Part shown: positions 28,233 to 37,678 of the stretch, piece by piece
Layout: every line of letters starts with the position of its first letter
How positions within the stretch are numbered: the stretch's first letter is position 1
Source of the DNA: Candidatus Binatia bacterium
Lineage (GTDB): Bacteria > Desulfobacterota > Binatia > UBA9968 > JAJDTQ01
NCBI GenBank assembly: GCA_951813575.1
Contig: OX638375.1
Coordinates: 2,619,042 to 2,683,041, forward strand
Reading direction: 5' to 3'
DNA: 64,000 bases
The notes under the pieces: model-generated
Databases searched by the model: none
Told to the model about the DNA's origin: nothing
Seen by the model: only the letters and a program-made list of their open reading frames with translations
Made by a program: the position numbers and the translations under genes

Positions 28233-28901
28233 ATGAAACCGGCGTACGAGGGTGATATGAGAACGCGACGACTTGCGCGTCCGCATGCGAATTTGCGGAA
28301 GCTTCATGCACAGCTTGTAGAATGTTCGCGATATCCTGAACGGGTTCTTTTTCTGGATGTCGAGACCACCGGATTGAATCCCCGCCACGACGAGATCACA
28401 GTGATCGGATGGTCGTTCGGCGGCTGCGCAAGGACCATAGTAAGGGGGGCAGATCCAAGCCTTCTCCGTAGTGACCTCGGACACGCCAAATTCCTGATAA
28501 CCTTCAATGGCGGTCGCTTCGATACCAAGTTCGTCACGCGGGAACTTCCCGAAATGGTGTTGCCGAAAGTTCATTTCGACCTCATGTATCTTTGTCGGCA
28601 TGTTGGCCTGTTGGGCGGCCAAAAGGAAATCGAAAAGACCCTCGGAATAGACTTTCGAGATGACGCGTCCACAATCACCGGCGTCACCGCGGTTGCGCTT
28701 TGGCGCAAGTATCTACAGGGCGACCGCGAGGCGCTGCGAAGATTGATCCTGTACAATCGGGTCGACGTAGCCGCGATGGGCGCCATCCTCGATGAGGTCA
28801 TCCGTAGAATGAGTGCTCGGTCGGAGTTGCCGACGAACGACGTGTGTTTTAGGGATTGGTCGGCGCCAGCAGGCTGGCGGGTGTTGCCGGATGTTCAATA
28901 G
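28233..28901 (+). CDS. RNase H-fold DEDD exonuclease (RNase_H_2/YprB-like) adjoining the array
   Basis: 222-aa predicted 3'-5' exonuclease of the DnaQ-like superfamily. ExoI motif LDVETTG (D42, E44), ExoII FNGGRFDTKF (N92, D97), HFD at 115-117, and ExoIII YNRVDV (D178), so all four acidic ligands of a DEDD nuclease are present. The start may be ATG 28233 or ATG 28257, which has the better GAGGG site. It begins only 23 bp after the last repeat in the array's direction, with no obvious promoter between. DnaQ-like nucleases trim prespacers in some type I-E systems; a role here is inference. It could equally be an unrelated neighbour. Confidence 0.8.
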   Translation: MKPAYEGDMRTRRLARPHANLRKLHAQLVECSRYPERVLFLDVETTGLNPRHDEITVIGWSFGGCARTIVRGADPSLLRSDLGHAKFLITFNGGRFDTKFVTRELPEMVLPKVHFDLMYLCRHVGLLGGQKEIEKTLGIDFRDDASTITGVTAVALWRKYLQGDREALRRLILYNRVDVAAMGAILDEVIRRMSARSELPTNDVCFRDWSAPAGWRVLPDVQ

Positions 28902-28957
28902 CTTACGGACGATCCCTTTGCCAAATAAGACTGCAAGTATTTTTCGTTAGGCGTCGG

Positions 28958-28974
28958 TTGACTATAATGGTCAA
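28958..28974 (+). promoter_or_regulatory. Palindromic operator overlapping a -10 box upstream of the Phd-like frame
   Basis: TTGACTATAATGGTCAA is an inverted repeat (TTGAC/GTCAA) whose centre contains TATAAT. Antitoxin operators of the Phd/YefM class have this design, and the site is 24 bp upstream of the Phd-like start codon at 28999. Confidence 0.6.
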
Positions 28975-28998
28975 GTCAGTTCAACCAGAGAACCCACT

Positions 28999-29150
28999 AT
29001 GGAGATTGCCACAGTATCAGGGCTCAAGACATCGCTGGGCGCGTACGTGCGCCCAGTGAAAGCCGGTGAAGAAGGCTTGCTTACCCAGCGCGGTCGCCCG
29101 ATCGCGCGTTTGCTGCCGATCGCCGGTCTATCGTCGCTCACGCAGCACTT
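28999..29150 (+). pseudogene. Phd/YefM-type antitoxin N-terminal remnant
   Basis: The 50 codons from ATG 28999 give MEIATVSGLKTSLGAYVRPV followed by KAGEEGLLTQRGRPIARLLP, a textbook Phd/YefM antitoxin N-terminal DNA-binding domain. The toxin-binding C-terminus is missing; instead the frame runs without a stop into an exported TPR protein. No toxin gene follows. Probably a truncated antitoxin left after deletion, whose promoter and DNA-binding domain may still drive or regulate the downstream gene. Confidence 0.7.
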
Positions 29151-29160
29151 TATGAATTCC

Positions 29161-29901
29161 ATGATCAAGACGGGACACTTCGCCTTTGTCGCCGTCGGCT
29201 GTGCGGTTCTCTTGTCCGGCGTGGCCGGCGCCCAATCGATGGAGCAGGTGCGGACGGCCTACGCCGAAGGCCGGTTCGTCGAGGCGGCCGAGTTGGGATC
29301 GGCGCTCAAGACCTCCGAGAGCTACGCGTTGGCGGCGCAGTCGCTGGCGATCCAGGGGCACTTCTTCGCCGAGGGCGAAGAGAAAAAGGCCCTGTTCCAA
29401 CGCGCCATAGCGTTGGCGAAAGAGGCGGTCCGGTTCGATGCCGCCAATCCGGAAGCCCATCTTCAACTGGCCCATGCCACGGGCCGGTACGGGCAGGCAA
29501 TCGGCTTCCTGGAGGCGGTGACCGGAGGGTACGCCACGAAGGTGCGGGAGTCGATCGAAGAGGCGCTGAGGCTGGACCCCGACAAGCCGGGCGCCCATCT
29601 GAGCATGGCTACCTGGCAGGCCGAAGTCGTCAATGCCGCCGGTCCGATGGCCGGGTTCCTGTACGGTGCCACGAGAAAGAAGGCGCGCCGGCACTACGAC
29701 CGGACCCTCGAGCTGGTGCCCGACGCCAAGGTGGTCTGTGTCGAATATGCCTTCGGTTTGTTGTTGATGGACGAGGACCGCAACCGGGAGGAGGCGGTCC
29801 GTCTGCTCGAACGCGCCCTCCAGAAACCCTCCAAGGACGCCCTCGACCGTCTCTACCACGAGCAGGCGGTGGCGCGGCTGGCCTCCCTCAAGGGCGGCTA
29901 G
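29161..29901 (+). CDS. Exported tetratricopeptide-repeat protein
   Basis: 246 aa from ATG 29161 (an ATG at 29152 is in frame). Signal peptide IKTGHFAFVAVGCAVLLSG with cleavage near VAGAQ. The mature part has several TPR-like helical pairs (AYAEGRFVEAAELGSALK; AIALAKEAVRFDAANPEAHL; SIEEALRLDPDKPGAHLSMA). Likely a periplasmic scaffold of unknown partner. There is no good ribosome site at 29152/29161, and the frame is continuous with the Phd-like remnant from 28999, so it may be translated as a fusion (300 aa) in which the signal sequence is internal. Confidence 0.75.
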   Translation: MIKTGHFAFVAVGCAVLLSGVAGAQSMEQVRTAYAEGRFVEAAELGSALKTSESYALAAQSLAIQGHFFAEGEEKKALFQRAIALAKEAVRFDAANPEAHLQLAHATGRYGQAIGFLEAVTGGYATKVRESIEEALRLDPDKPGAHLSMATWQAEVVNAAGPMAGFLYGATRKKARRHYDRTLELVPDAKVVCVEYAFGLLLMDEDRNREEAVRLLERALQKPSKDALDRLYHEQAVARLASLKGG

Positions 29902-29979
29902 TGCAAACAGGGGCGGGTCCGGTACCCTCCCCTGCATTCATCACACGCCGCCGACGGCCCGAGGGCCGTCTCGCCCGCC

Positions 29980-31437
29980 TCACGCGGCGTCGGGCAACCC
30001 CAACGCATGGCGCACGCCCTCCGCATAGGCCGGGTCGGCCTTGGCGAAGTGCGCGAGCTGCTTGTCGATGATTCTCTGCGGGACACCCTGCATGGCCCCG
30101 GCGACGTTGCCGAACAGGCGTTGCTTCTGGTCGTCGTCGAACAACCGGAAGAGATTGCCCGCCTGTGTGTAATCGTCGTTGCCTTCCCGGTGATCGTAGC
30201 GGGAGGCGTCGCCCGAGATCCTGAGCGGCGGCTCGGCGTAGCGCTTGTCCTGCACCGGACCGCCGAAGCTGTTGGGCTCGTAGTAGGCGTCGGTATTGCC
30301 GTGCCGGGGCTCGAAGAACCGCATGGGGCCGTCCTTGTGGTAGTGGTGAACCGGGCACCGGGGCGCGTTCACCGGCAGCGCTTCGTAGTGGGTGCCCAGC
30401 CGGTAGCGGTGCGCGTCGGCGTAGGAGAAGATCCGGGCCTGGAGCACCTTGTCCGGCGAGAAGCCGATTCCCGGAACGATGTTCGAGGGCGAGAAGGCCG
30501 CCTGCTCCACCTCGGCGAAGTAGTTCTCCGGGTTGCGGTTCAGCTCCATGACGCCCACGTCGATCAGCGGGTAGTCGGCGTGGGGCCAGACCTTGGTGAG
30601 ATCGAAGGGGTTGTACGGGGTCTTTTCCGCCTCCGCTTCCGGCATGATCTGCACCTTCAGATCCCACTTCGGAAACTCGCCCCGGTCGACGGCGCCGAAC
30701 AGGGCTTCCTGGTAGGACTCCCGGGTCCGGCCGATGACCTCGGCGCTCTCGGCATTGGTGTAGTGCCGGTGTCCCTGCCGGGTCTTGAAGTGGAACTTGA
30801 CCCAGAAGCGCTCGTTGTCGGCGTTGATGAAGCTGAAGGTGTGCGAGCCGTAGCCGTTCATGTACATGGGCGCGGTGGGGCAGCCCCGGTCGGACATGAG
30901 GATAGTGATCTGGTGCAGGGACTCGGGCGACTGCGACCAGAAGTCCCACATGGCGATGGGGCTCCGCAGGTGCGTCTTGGGATGCCGTTTCTGGGTGCGG
31001 ATGAAGTCCGGGAACTTGTAGGGGTCGCGGATGAAGAAGACCGGCGTGTTGTTGCCCACCAGGTCCCAGTTGCCTTCCTCGGTGTAGAACTTCACCGCGA
31101 AGCCGCGCACGTCGCGCTCGGCGTCCGCCGCCCCCAGCTCGCCGGCCACGGTGGAGAACCGCACCAGCACCTCGCATTTGGCGCCGGGCTGGAGGACCCT
31201 GGTCCGGGTGTAGCGCGAGATGTCGTGGTTGACCGTGAAGGTCCCGTATGCGCCCCAGCCCTTGGCGTGCACCACCCGCTCCGGGATGCGCTCGCGGTTC
31301 TGGTGCGCGAGCTTTTCGATGAGCTGGTAGTCCTGCAGCAGGATCGGCCCGCGCTCTCCGGCGGTGAGGGCGTTCTGGTTGTCGGACACGGGCGCGCCCG
31401 CGCTGGTGGTCATCACTGGGCATTGCTTCCGGGACAT
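29980..31437 (-). CDS. katA: Monofunctional heme catalase
   Basis: 485-aa small-subunit (clade 3 type) catalase that disproportionates hydrogen peroxide. Catalytic histidine H57 in [13 protein letters not shown], the distal asparagine in [15 protein letters not shown] (~residue 128), and the proximal tyrosine heme ligand in [14 protein letters not shown] (~340). An AAGGAGA site precedes the ATG. It is divergent from an oxyR-like regulator with a 108-bp shared intergenic region, the usual arrangement for peroxide-induced catalase. Confidence 0.96.
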   Translation of the reverse strand: MSRKQCPVMTTSAGAPVSDNQNALTAGERGPILLQDYQLIEKLAHQNRERIPERVVHAKGWGAYGTFTVNHDISRYTRTRVLQPGAKCEVLVRFSTVAGELGAADAERDVRGFAVKFYTEEGNWDLVGNNTPVFFIRDPYKFPDFIRTQKRHPKTHLRSPIAMWDFWSQSPESLHQITILMSDRGCPTAPMYMNGYGSHTFSFINADNERFWVKFHFKTRQGHRHYTNAESAEVIGRTRESYQEALFGAVDRGEFPKWDLKVQIMPEAEAEKTPYNPFDLTKVWPHADYPLIDVGVMELNRNPENYFAEVEQAAFSPSNIVPGIGFSPDKVLQARIFSYADAHRYRLGTHYEALPVNAPRCPVHHYHKDGPMRFFEPRHGNTDAYYEPNSFGGPVQDKRYAEPPLRISGDASRYDHREGNDDYTQAGNLFRLFDDDQKQRLFGNVAGAMQGVPQRIIDKQLAHFAKADPAYAEGVRHALGLPDAA

Positions 31438-31528
31438 GGGTATCTCCTTTCTCCTGAACGAACCGCTGTCTTGTCTTCAAGTATAGTCGATAATTTTGAG
31501 AAATAAATTCGATAATTATTGGGTTTGT

Positions 31529-31545
31529 GATAATTTGTAATTATC
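31529..31545 (+). promoter_or_regulatory. Palindrome abutting the oxyR start codon
   Basis: GATAATTTGTAATTATC, with perfect 7-bp arms and a 3-bp centre, ends at the base before the GTG of oxyR. Related half-sites (CGATAATT) occur at 31490-31498 and 31510-31518. I infer an autoregulatory LysR-type operator in the katA-oxyR intergenic region. Confidence 0.55.
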
Positions 31546-32430
31546 GTGGATGTTACTCTTCGGCAGCTCGAATACTTCGTGGCCGTGGCCGAGCGCCTGA
31601 GCTTCCGGGCGGCGGCCGAGGCGTGTTTCGTCACCCAGCCGGGTCTGAGCATCCAGCTCAAGGAGTTGGAGGGACAGTTGGACGTGCAGCTCTTCGAGCG
31701 CAACCGTCGCAGAGTCCTGCTCACCCAGGAGGGAGAGAAGCTGCTGCCGCTGGCCCGTAGCATCCTGACCCAGGCCGGCGAGCTCGTGGACACGGCCCGC
31801 AGCCTGACCCGGCCGCTGTCCGCCACCCTGCGGCTGGGGGTCATCCCCACCGTGGCGCCCTACCTGCTTCCCAGGGCGTTGCCGGCCATCCGCCAGCGCC
31901 ACCCCGAGCTCCGGATACTGCTGAACGAGGACTTCACACACCGGTTGCTTGCGCTGTTGGGGGAAGGGAAGCTGGACCTGCTGTTGCTGGCGCTGGAGGC
32001 GGACTTGGGAGACGTGGCCACCCTGCCGCTGGCCTCGGATACTTTCGTGGTAGCGGTGCCGGCCGGACACCGGTTTGCGGCGCGCAAGCGCCTGACCGAA
32101 ACCGACCTCGCCGGCGAGCAGGTGCTGCTGCTGGACGACGGCCACTGCCTGCGGGCGCAGACCCTGAAGGTGTGTCAGACCGGCGGCGCCGGCGAGGTCG
32201 GCGACTTCCGCGCTGGCAGCCTGAACACGCTGGTGCAGATGGTGGCGGGCGGCATCGGCATCACCCTGCTGCCCCGGCTCGCGCTGGAGGTGGAGTGCCG
32301 GAATCCCTCGGCCATCGTCATCCGCCCCTTCCGCAAGCCCGAGCCCAGCCGCACCATCGGCCTGGTCTGGCGGACGAAGTCGCCACGGGAGCACGAGTTC
32401 CGGTTGTTGGGAGAGTTGCTGGCGCCGTAG
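31546..32430 (+). CDS. oxyR: LysR-type peroxide sensor, OxyR
   Basis: 294-aa LysR-type regulator. N-terminal HTH (residues ~3-60, LRQLEYFVAVAERLSFRAAA) and a periplasmic-binding-like effector domain. The redox motif DDGHCLRAQTLKVC places cysteines at C201 and C210, nine apart as in E. coli OxyR C199/C208, so disulfide switching by peroxide is expected. GTG start with no ribosome site and an operator touching it, which suggests leaderless or autoregulated translation. It is divergent from katA, its expected target. Confidence 0.93.
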   Translation: MDVTLRQLEYFVAVAERLSFRAAAEACFVTQPGLSIQLKELEGQLDVQLFERNRRRVLLTQEGEKLLPLARSILTQAGELVDTARSLTRPLSATLRLGVIPTVAPYLLPRALPAIRQRHPELRILLNEDFTHRLLALLGEGKLDLLLLALEADLGDVATLPLASDTFVVAVPAGHRFAARKRLTETDLAGEQVLLLDDGHCLRAQTLKVCQTGGAGEVGDFRAGSLNTLVQMVAGGIGITLLPRLALEVECRNPSAIVIRPFRKPEPSRTIGLVWRTKSPREHEFRLLGELLAP

Positions 32431-32551
32431 CGCGTGGAAGGTGTGCTGGTCTGGATTGGCGTGCCATTCGTTCACGCTAGTCCGCTCCGGCCATGATACG
32501 TGCTATTGTATATGACGTATCCGACCCTTGTGCGTGATATCCGATAATTCA

Positions 32552-35011
32552 ATGCACTCGTCTACCGATACGCCCTCCGACGCCGTCACGAGAGACCCGG
32601 TGTGCGGCATGGAGGTGTCCCCTTCGTCCGGCAAACCGTCGCTGGAGCATCTCGGGCAGCAGTATCATTTCTGTTGCGAGGGGTGCCTGAAGAAGTTCGC
32701 GGCGGCGCCGGACGATTACATCGAGGCCAGGGATCCGGTCTGCGGCATGACGGTCCAGCGCGCCACCGCGCGGCATATGGCTCGTCATGACGGGGAACGG
32801 TTCTACTTCTGTTCCGGGCACTGTCAGGCGCGCTTCGAGGCCTCGCCCGAGGAGTTTCTCGGTCCCCGCTCCCGACCCGAGCCGGCGCCGCAGGGCGTCA
32901 AGTACACGTGCCCGATGGACCCGGAGATCGTCCGGGACGCTCCGGGCGACTGCCCCATCTGCGGCATGGCCCTCGAGCCCATGATGCCGTCTGCGGATGC
33001 CGGCCCCAACCCGGAGCTGGCCGACTTCCGGCGGCGCCTGTGGATCGGCGCGCCTCTCGGGCTCGCCACCCTGGTGCTGGAGATGGGCGGGCATCTCGGG
33101 CTGCCCATGGCCGAATGGCTCGGGCCGCTCCTGCACGTCTGGCTGCAGTTTCTGCTGGCGACGCCGGTGGTGGTGTGGGTGGCGCTGCCGTTCTTCAAGC
33201 GCGGCTGGGCTTCGGTGATAAACCGCAGTCCCAACATGTGGACCCTGATCGCGCTCGGCGCCGGAGCGTCCTACGCCTTTAGCGTGGCGGCTGTGCTGGC
33301 GCCGGCGCTATTCCCGGAGTCGGTGCGCGGGCCCCACGGGCTGCCCCCGGTCTACTTCGAGGCCGCCGCGGTCATTCTCATCCTGGTGCTGGTGGGCCAG
33401 ATATTCGAGCTCTCCGCGCGGGAACGGACGGGCGGCGCGATCCGGGCGCTGCTGGACCTCGCGCCCAAGACCGCCCGGCGGGTGACCGACGGCGGCGACG
33501 AGGACGTGCCGCTCGACGCGGTCAAGGTGGGCGACCGGCTGCTGGTGCGGCCCGGGGAGAGCGTGCCGGTGGACGGCGTCGTCCTCGACGGACGCTCGGC
33601 GGTGGACGAAAGGCTGCTCACGGGCGAGCCGATCCCGGTGGAGAAGGGGGCGGGCGACCCCGTGACCGGCGGCACCATCAACCAGGCGGGCTCGTTCACC
33701 ATGCGCGCCGAGGGGGTCGGCGCCGACACGGTGCTGGCCCGGATCGTCGACATGGTGGCCGCGGCCCAGCGCAGCCGCGCTCCGGTCCAGGCGCTTGTGG
33801 ACCGCGTCGCGAGCTGGTTCGTGCCCGCGGTGGTGGCGGTATCGGCGATCTCGTTCGTCGTGTGGCTGGCCATCGGCCCCGTGCCCGCCCTCGCCCATGC
33901 CGTGGTGGCGGCCGTCAGCGTCCTCGTCATCGCCTGCCCGTGCGCCCTCGGGCTCGCCACCCCCATGTCGATCATGGTGGCGACCGGGCGCGGCGCCCAG
34001 GCGGGCGTGCTGGTGCGGGATGCCGCCGCGCTCGAGAGCCTCGCCAGGGTGGACGTGCTGATCGTCGACAAGACCGGTACCCTCACCGAAGGGAAACCCG
34101 AGTTGACCGACGTCATCGCTGCCGATGGCGGCATGGACGAAGCGGAGGTCCTCTCGTTTGCGGCTTCTCTCGAACGCGGATCGGAGCACCCGCTGGCGGA
34201 GGCGATCCTCGCCGGCGCCCAGGCGCGGGGCGCCGTGCTTCATGAAACGACCGACTTCGAGGCCGTCCCCGGAAAGGGTGTGCGCGGACAGGTCGCGGGC
34301 CGTGCGGCCGCCCTCGGCAACCTGGCGCTGATGCGCGAGCTGGACGCCGACCTCGGCGAGGTCGCCAGCGTCGCCGAGGGGCTGCAGGAGGCGGGCAAGA
34401 CCGTCATGTTCGTTGCCGCGGACGGTGAACTAAAGGGTCTGGTGGCGGCGGCGGACCGGGTCAAGCCCACCACGCGGGAGGCCATCGGCAGGCTCCGCCG
34501 CTCGGGCCTCCGCATCATGATGTTGACCGGCGACAGCCCCAGGGCGGCGCGGGCGGTGGCCGCCGGCCTCGACATCGACGATTGGCGGGCCGAAGCGGCG
34601 CCGGAGGACAAGCGGGACGTCGTCGCCGAACTGAAGGCCGGCGGCCGTCACGTGGCCATGGCGGGCGACGGCATCAACGACGCACCCGCCCTCGCCGCCG
34701 CCGACACCGGCATCGCCATGGGCACCGGCGCGGACGTGGCCATCAAGAGCGCCGGAGTCACCCTGATGCGCGGCGACTTGAACGGCATCGTCCGCGCCCG
34801 CCTGCTGGCCCGCGCCACCCTGGGCAACATCCGGCAGAACCTGTTCTTCGCCTTCGTCTACAACACGGTAGGGGTGACCATCGCGGCCGGCGTCTTCTAC
34901 CCGATGTTCGGCCTGCTCCTGTCGCCCATGGTCGCCGCCGCCGCCATGAGCCTGTCGTCGGTGTCGGTGGTGGGAAACGCGCTGCGGCTGAGGCGCATCC
35001 GGCTCGGGTGA
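32552..35011 (+). CDS. copA: Copper/heavy-metal P1B-type ATPase with two YHS domains and HMBD
   Basis: 819-aa inner-membrane metal exporter. N-terminus: YHS domain 1 (DPVCGM ~15-20, then FCCEGC ~40-45), YHS domain 2 (DPVCGM ~61, FCSGHC ~86-91), and a heavy-metal-binding segment YTCPMDPE...DCPICGMAL (~118-140), in place of the usual HMA domains. Core: actuator TGEP, transmembrane CPC metal site ([12 protein letters not shown]), phosphorylation DKTGT, SEHPL, and hinge [10 protein letters not shown]. The CPC plus HMBD pattern fits Cu(I)/Ag. Start set at ATG 32552; upstream TTG 32528 is possible. No metalloregulator is adjacent. Confidence 0.93.
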   Translation: MHSSTDTPSDAVTRDPVCGMEVSPSSGKPSLEHLGQQYHFCCEGCLKKFAAAPDDYIEARDPVCGMTVQRATARHMARHDGERFYFCSGHCQARFEASPEEFLGPRSRPEPAPQGVKYTCPMDPEIVRDAPGDCPICGMALEPMMPSADAGPNPELADFRRRLWIGAPLGLATLVLEMGGHLGLPMAEWLGPLLHVWLQFLLATPVVVWVALPFFKRGWASVINRSPNMWTLIALGAGASYAFSVAAVLAPALFPESVRGPHGLPPVYFEAAAVILILVLVGQIFELSARERTGGAIRALLDLAPKTARRVTDGGDEDVPLDAVKVGDRLLVRPGESVPVDGVVLDGRSAVDERLLTGEPIPVEKGAGDPVTGGTINQAGSFTMRAEGVGADTVLARIVDMVAAAQRSRAPVQALVDRVASWFVPAVVAVSAISFVVWLAIGPVPALAHAVVAAVSVLVIACPCALGLATPMSIMVATGRGAQAGVLVRDAAALESLARVDVLIVDKTGTLTEGKPELTDVIAADGGMDEAEVLSFAASLERGSEHPLAEAILAGAQARGAVLHETTDFEAVPGKGVRGQVAGRAAALGNLALMRELDADLGEVASVAEGLQEAGKTVMFVAADGELKGLVAAADRVKPTTREAIGRLRRSGLRIMMLTGDSPRAARAVAAGLDIDDWRAEAAPEDKRDVVAELKAGGRHVAMAGDGINDAPALAAADTGIAMGTGADVAIKSAGVTLMRGDLNGIVRARLLARATLGNIRQNLFFAFVYNTVGVTIAAGVFYPMFGLLLSPMVAAAAMSLSSVSVVGNALRLRRIRLG

Positions 35012-35099
35012 ACGCCGTAGCCACGGGTTGCGGTAGCGAGCCTACGGTCCGCCGCCTTCGTCGTCACAGTCAGTCAGCGAGTTAAAATTCCATTTTGCG

Positions 35100-35132
35100 T
35101 CCAAAATTGGAAAGACCGGTTCCAATTTTGGA
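35100..35132. repeat. Perfect 13-bp inverted repeat between convergent genes
   Basis: TCCAAAATTGGAA at 35100-35112, seven bases, then TTCCAATTTTGGA at 35120-35132. Much more AT-rich than its surroundings. It sits between the 3' ends of copA and the minus-strand hydrolase, so a bidirectional terminator is possible, though no U-run follows on either strand; a protein-binding or transposon-end site is the alternative. Confidence 0.6.
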
Positions 35133-35173
35133 CCGCGTTCCTCACGCAGGCGGGTGCCAAGCTCAGCGCGCCG

Positions 35174-36484
35174 TCACACCTCGTAGTACCCGTTCATCAC
35201 CGCGTCGTGCCAGACCTTGGTGATCACCGGGCAGACGCCCAGGGGCAGGCCTTCCTCGGTGGCCCAGTAGGAATGGATGCCGGTGCCGATCTCGACGACG
35301 CGCACCTTGGGGGCCGGGTTCATGGCGGCGTACTCGGCCTTGACGATGGTGTTGTACTTCTCGGGGGTGTGGTCGCGGCTGAACTTGTTGATGCCGTAGA
35401 GGAGCGGCGGGATGGGCTTTCCGGGCAGCGGGCGGCCGTAGCCCAGGTAGCGGTCCACCAGGGCCTGGGTCTCCTCGGCGTTCATCTTGAGGCGTTCGGC
35501 CGTGACCTTGGCGGCTTCGGTGAGGCACGGGTGGCTGTCGCTGTGGAGCCAGTTCTCGGCCTTGAACTGGGGGAAGCGCTTGGCCCGCTCCCACATCTCG
35601 AAGATCTCCTCCATCAACTGCGCCAGCCTGAAGAGCGGCTTCGCCCCTTCCTGCATCGCCACCTCGGCGCCCTTGTAGCGCGCCAGCTCGCGCCAGTTCC
35701 GGATCAGCACGTGATCGAAGGGGGTGGGCCAGTCGTGGCCGCTCATCTTGCGGAAGATGAACGCGAACGGCGAGTTCTCGATGCCGATGAGCCCCTTGCC
35801 GTTCTCGATGCGCTGCAGCAGGTAGTGGCTGAAGGGTCCGCCGGTGGAATGGCCGTGGGTGAACACCGAGTACTCGCCCACCGGCAGGTGCCGGCGGCAG
35901 ATGTCCAGCATGCCTTCCTCGAAGGCCACCGGCCAGGCCGCCATGCGGTAGTAGAAATTGCTTCCCTTCTTGGCCCTGGCGTACTTCCGGGAGCCGTAGA
36001 TCTCCCTCAGCGCGGCGTCGTCGACCACGTCGTACTCGTCCCTGCCGATGAACTCGCCGTCCAGCCAGATGGGCGTGCGTACGCTGCCGTCCTCGTGGAA
36101 GGTGTCGCCCGGCCAGTCGCGGCTCGGATCCGGGAGGTAGAGGCGGCCGGGGTAGGTCATGTTGCACACCTTGTACCCGCGCTTGCCGGCGAAGGTCTGC
36201 GCCAGCCGCTCGATGGAGCGCCAGTCGCTGGCGCCGCCGTGGGCCATGAAGATGCCGAGCTTGTTGCCGTCCGGCCCGGTAGGGATCTTGGCCGGGTCCT
36301 TGGGCTCGTACACCATGCAGCCGATGTCCCAGTCCATGCCGTTGGCGTGGATGCGGAAGACGTCCTCGGTCTCGGTGTAGGGGATGTCCGGCTCCGCCAG
36401 TATCCCGTCCGAGATCTTGACCAGCTCCTCCTTGGACAGGCTGGCGGGCAACTCCCAGGTATCGGCGGTTTGTGTCTTGGCCAT
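35174..36484 (-). CDS. Large alpha/beta hydrolase family protein
   Basis: 436-aa cytoplasmic hydrolase. The nucleophile elbow is GHSTGGP (~residue 213), an oxyanion region appears in GIFMAHGGASDW (~80), and acid/histidine candidates lie near the C-terminus (GTGIHSYWATEEG). No signal peptide. The N-terminal ~60 residues and long helical insert (~240-330) make it larger than typical esterases. The ATG at 36484 has GGAGG about 7 nt upstream. Substrate unknown; the neighbourhood is rich in ester/amide catabolic enzymes. Confidence 0.75.
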   Translation of the reverse strand: MAKTQTADTWELPASLSKEELVKISDGILAEPDIPYTETEDVFRIHANGMDWDIGCMVYEPKDPAKIPTGPDGNKLGIFMAHGGASDWRSIERLAQTFAGKRGYKVCNMTYPGRLYLPDPSRDWPGDTFHEDGSVRTPIWLDGEFIGRDEYDVVDDAALREIYGSRKYARAKKGSNFYYRMAAWPVAFEEGMLDICRRHLPVGEYSVFTHGHSTGGPFSHYLLQRIENGKGLIGIENSPFAFIFRKMSGHDWPTPFDHVLIRNWRELARYKGAEVAMQEGAKPLFRLAQLMEEIFEMWERAKRFPQFKAENWLHSDSHPCLTEAAKVTAERLKMNAEETQALVDRYLGYGRPLPGKPIPPLLYGINKFSRDHTPEKYNTIVKAEYAAMNPAPKVRVVEIGTGIHSYWATEEGLPLGVCPVITKVWHDAVMNGYYEV

Positions 36485-36564
36485 GGCAACGGCCTCCTTG
36501 TGGTTGATGCGTGGACTCTACCATGCCTCCACGTGTCGAACCACATCCGGTGACGCCGAGCCCG

Positions 36565-36604
36565 CGCAACCGTCATTCCCGCGAAAGCGGAAATGACGGT
36601 TGCG
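36565..36604. repeat. Solitary REP-like hairpin
   Basis: A 40-bp near-perfect palindrome, CGCAACCGTCATTCCCGC, GAAA, and the complementary arm to 36604, with one mismatch. Its core GTCATTCCCGCGAAAGCGG equals the arm of palindromic element copy B at 37679, so it is probably a half-element. Confidence 0.7.
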
Positions 36605-36636
36605 TGGGTAAGTGTCATTTCGTATCAACGAAAAGC

Positions 36637-37650
36637 ATGCAACCTCGACTGACCCTGTCCTGTGGCGAATACAAGCGTACCCGGCCGTTGCTGGACGGGC
36701 GCGTGGCCGTGGCCGGCTACGACATCGAGGTCGTCCCCGACCCGTTCCCGCCCACGGGCATCCTGGGCGACTACCAGTACCCGCGCACCCTCCGCATGTT
36801 CGACGAGAAGGCCTTCGACATCTGCGAGATGGGCATGGCGCCGCTGGTGACCGCACTCTCGCAGGGCGCTCCGCTGGTCGCCATCCCGGTGTTTCACTAC
36901 CGCCGCTTCCGGCACCGCTACATCTTCTGCCGCGGCGACGCCGGCATCGAGAGCCCCGCCGACCTCGCGGGCCGGCGTGTGGGCGTGCGCCGCATCAACC
37001 AGAGCGCCGCCGTGTGGGCCCGGGCGCTGCTGCAGCACGACTACGGCGTCGACCTGAAAGACATCACCTGGGTGGTGACCCTGGACGTGCCGCTGCGCGA
37101 CGCGGTGCGCAACGAGCTCGACCTGGAGGTGGCGCGTCCGGGAGAGAGCCTGGAGGAGTTGCTGGTGCGGGGCGACATCGACGCCATGATCGAGGCATCC
37201 AATCTGAGCCCGGCCGGGCGCGAAGCCGCCGGCATGCGCAGGCTGCTGGGCGAGGACACGCGCCAGCTCGAACTGGATTACTACGCCCGCACCGGCTTCT
37301 TCCCCATCATGCACGCCATCGCCCTGTGGCGGGACGTGGCCGAGCGCCACGAGGGCCTGTGCCAGGCGCTCTACGACGCGTTTCTCCAGGCCAGGGCCGT
37401 GGGGAACGAGGGCGGCGAGCCGCCCTCACGATACGTTCTCGCGTCCGAGGAGGAGGAGTGGTGGGAGTCGCTGACGCCGGAGCAGGCGGAGGTCCTGTGC
37501 GGCGGCCCCGGGCGTCCGCGGGACCCCTGGCGCTACTCCCTCGATGAGGACGGCAAGACCGTCGAGGCGTTCCTCGACTACGCTTACGAGCAGGGCCTCA
37601 CGCCGGAGCGGTACCGGACCGAGGATCTGTTCGTCGTGCCCGGAGAATAG
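36637..37650 (+). CDS. Periplasmic-binding-fold protein, 4,5-dihydroxyphthalate decarboxylase-like
   Basis: 337 aa, with an N-terminus (LTLSCGEYKRTRPLLDGRVA) characteristic of proteins annotated as 4,5-dihydroxyphthalate decarboxylase or SsuA/THI5-like. It folds as a periplasmic binding protein type II but has no signal peptide. Landmarks: FDICEMGMAPLVTAL (~65), YRRFRHRYIFCR, and the hinge GRRVGVRRINQSAAVWARALL. True activity for most members is unproven; it may be an enzyme or a cytosolic binding protein. The start at 36637 lacks a clear ribosome site. Divergent from the hydrolase at 36484. Confidence 0.7.
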   Translation: MQPRLTLSCGEYKRTRPLLDGRVAVAGYDIEVVPDPFPPTGILGDYQYPRTLRMFDEKAFDICEMGMAPLVTALSQGAPLVAIPVFHYRRFRHRYIFCRGDAGIESPADLAGRRVGVRRINQSAAVWARALLQHDYGVDLKDITWVVTLDVPLRDAVRNELDLEVARPGESLEELLVRGDIDAMIEASNLSPAGREAAGMRRLLGEDTRQLELDYYARTGFFPIMHAIALWRDVAERHEGLCQALYDAFLQARAVGNEGGEPPSRYVLASEEEEWWESLTPEQAEVLCGGPGRPRDPWRYSLDEDGKTVEAFLDYAYEQGLTPERYRTEDLFVVPGE

Positions 37651-37678
37651 AATTCGACGTCATTCCGTCCTCCACTTC

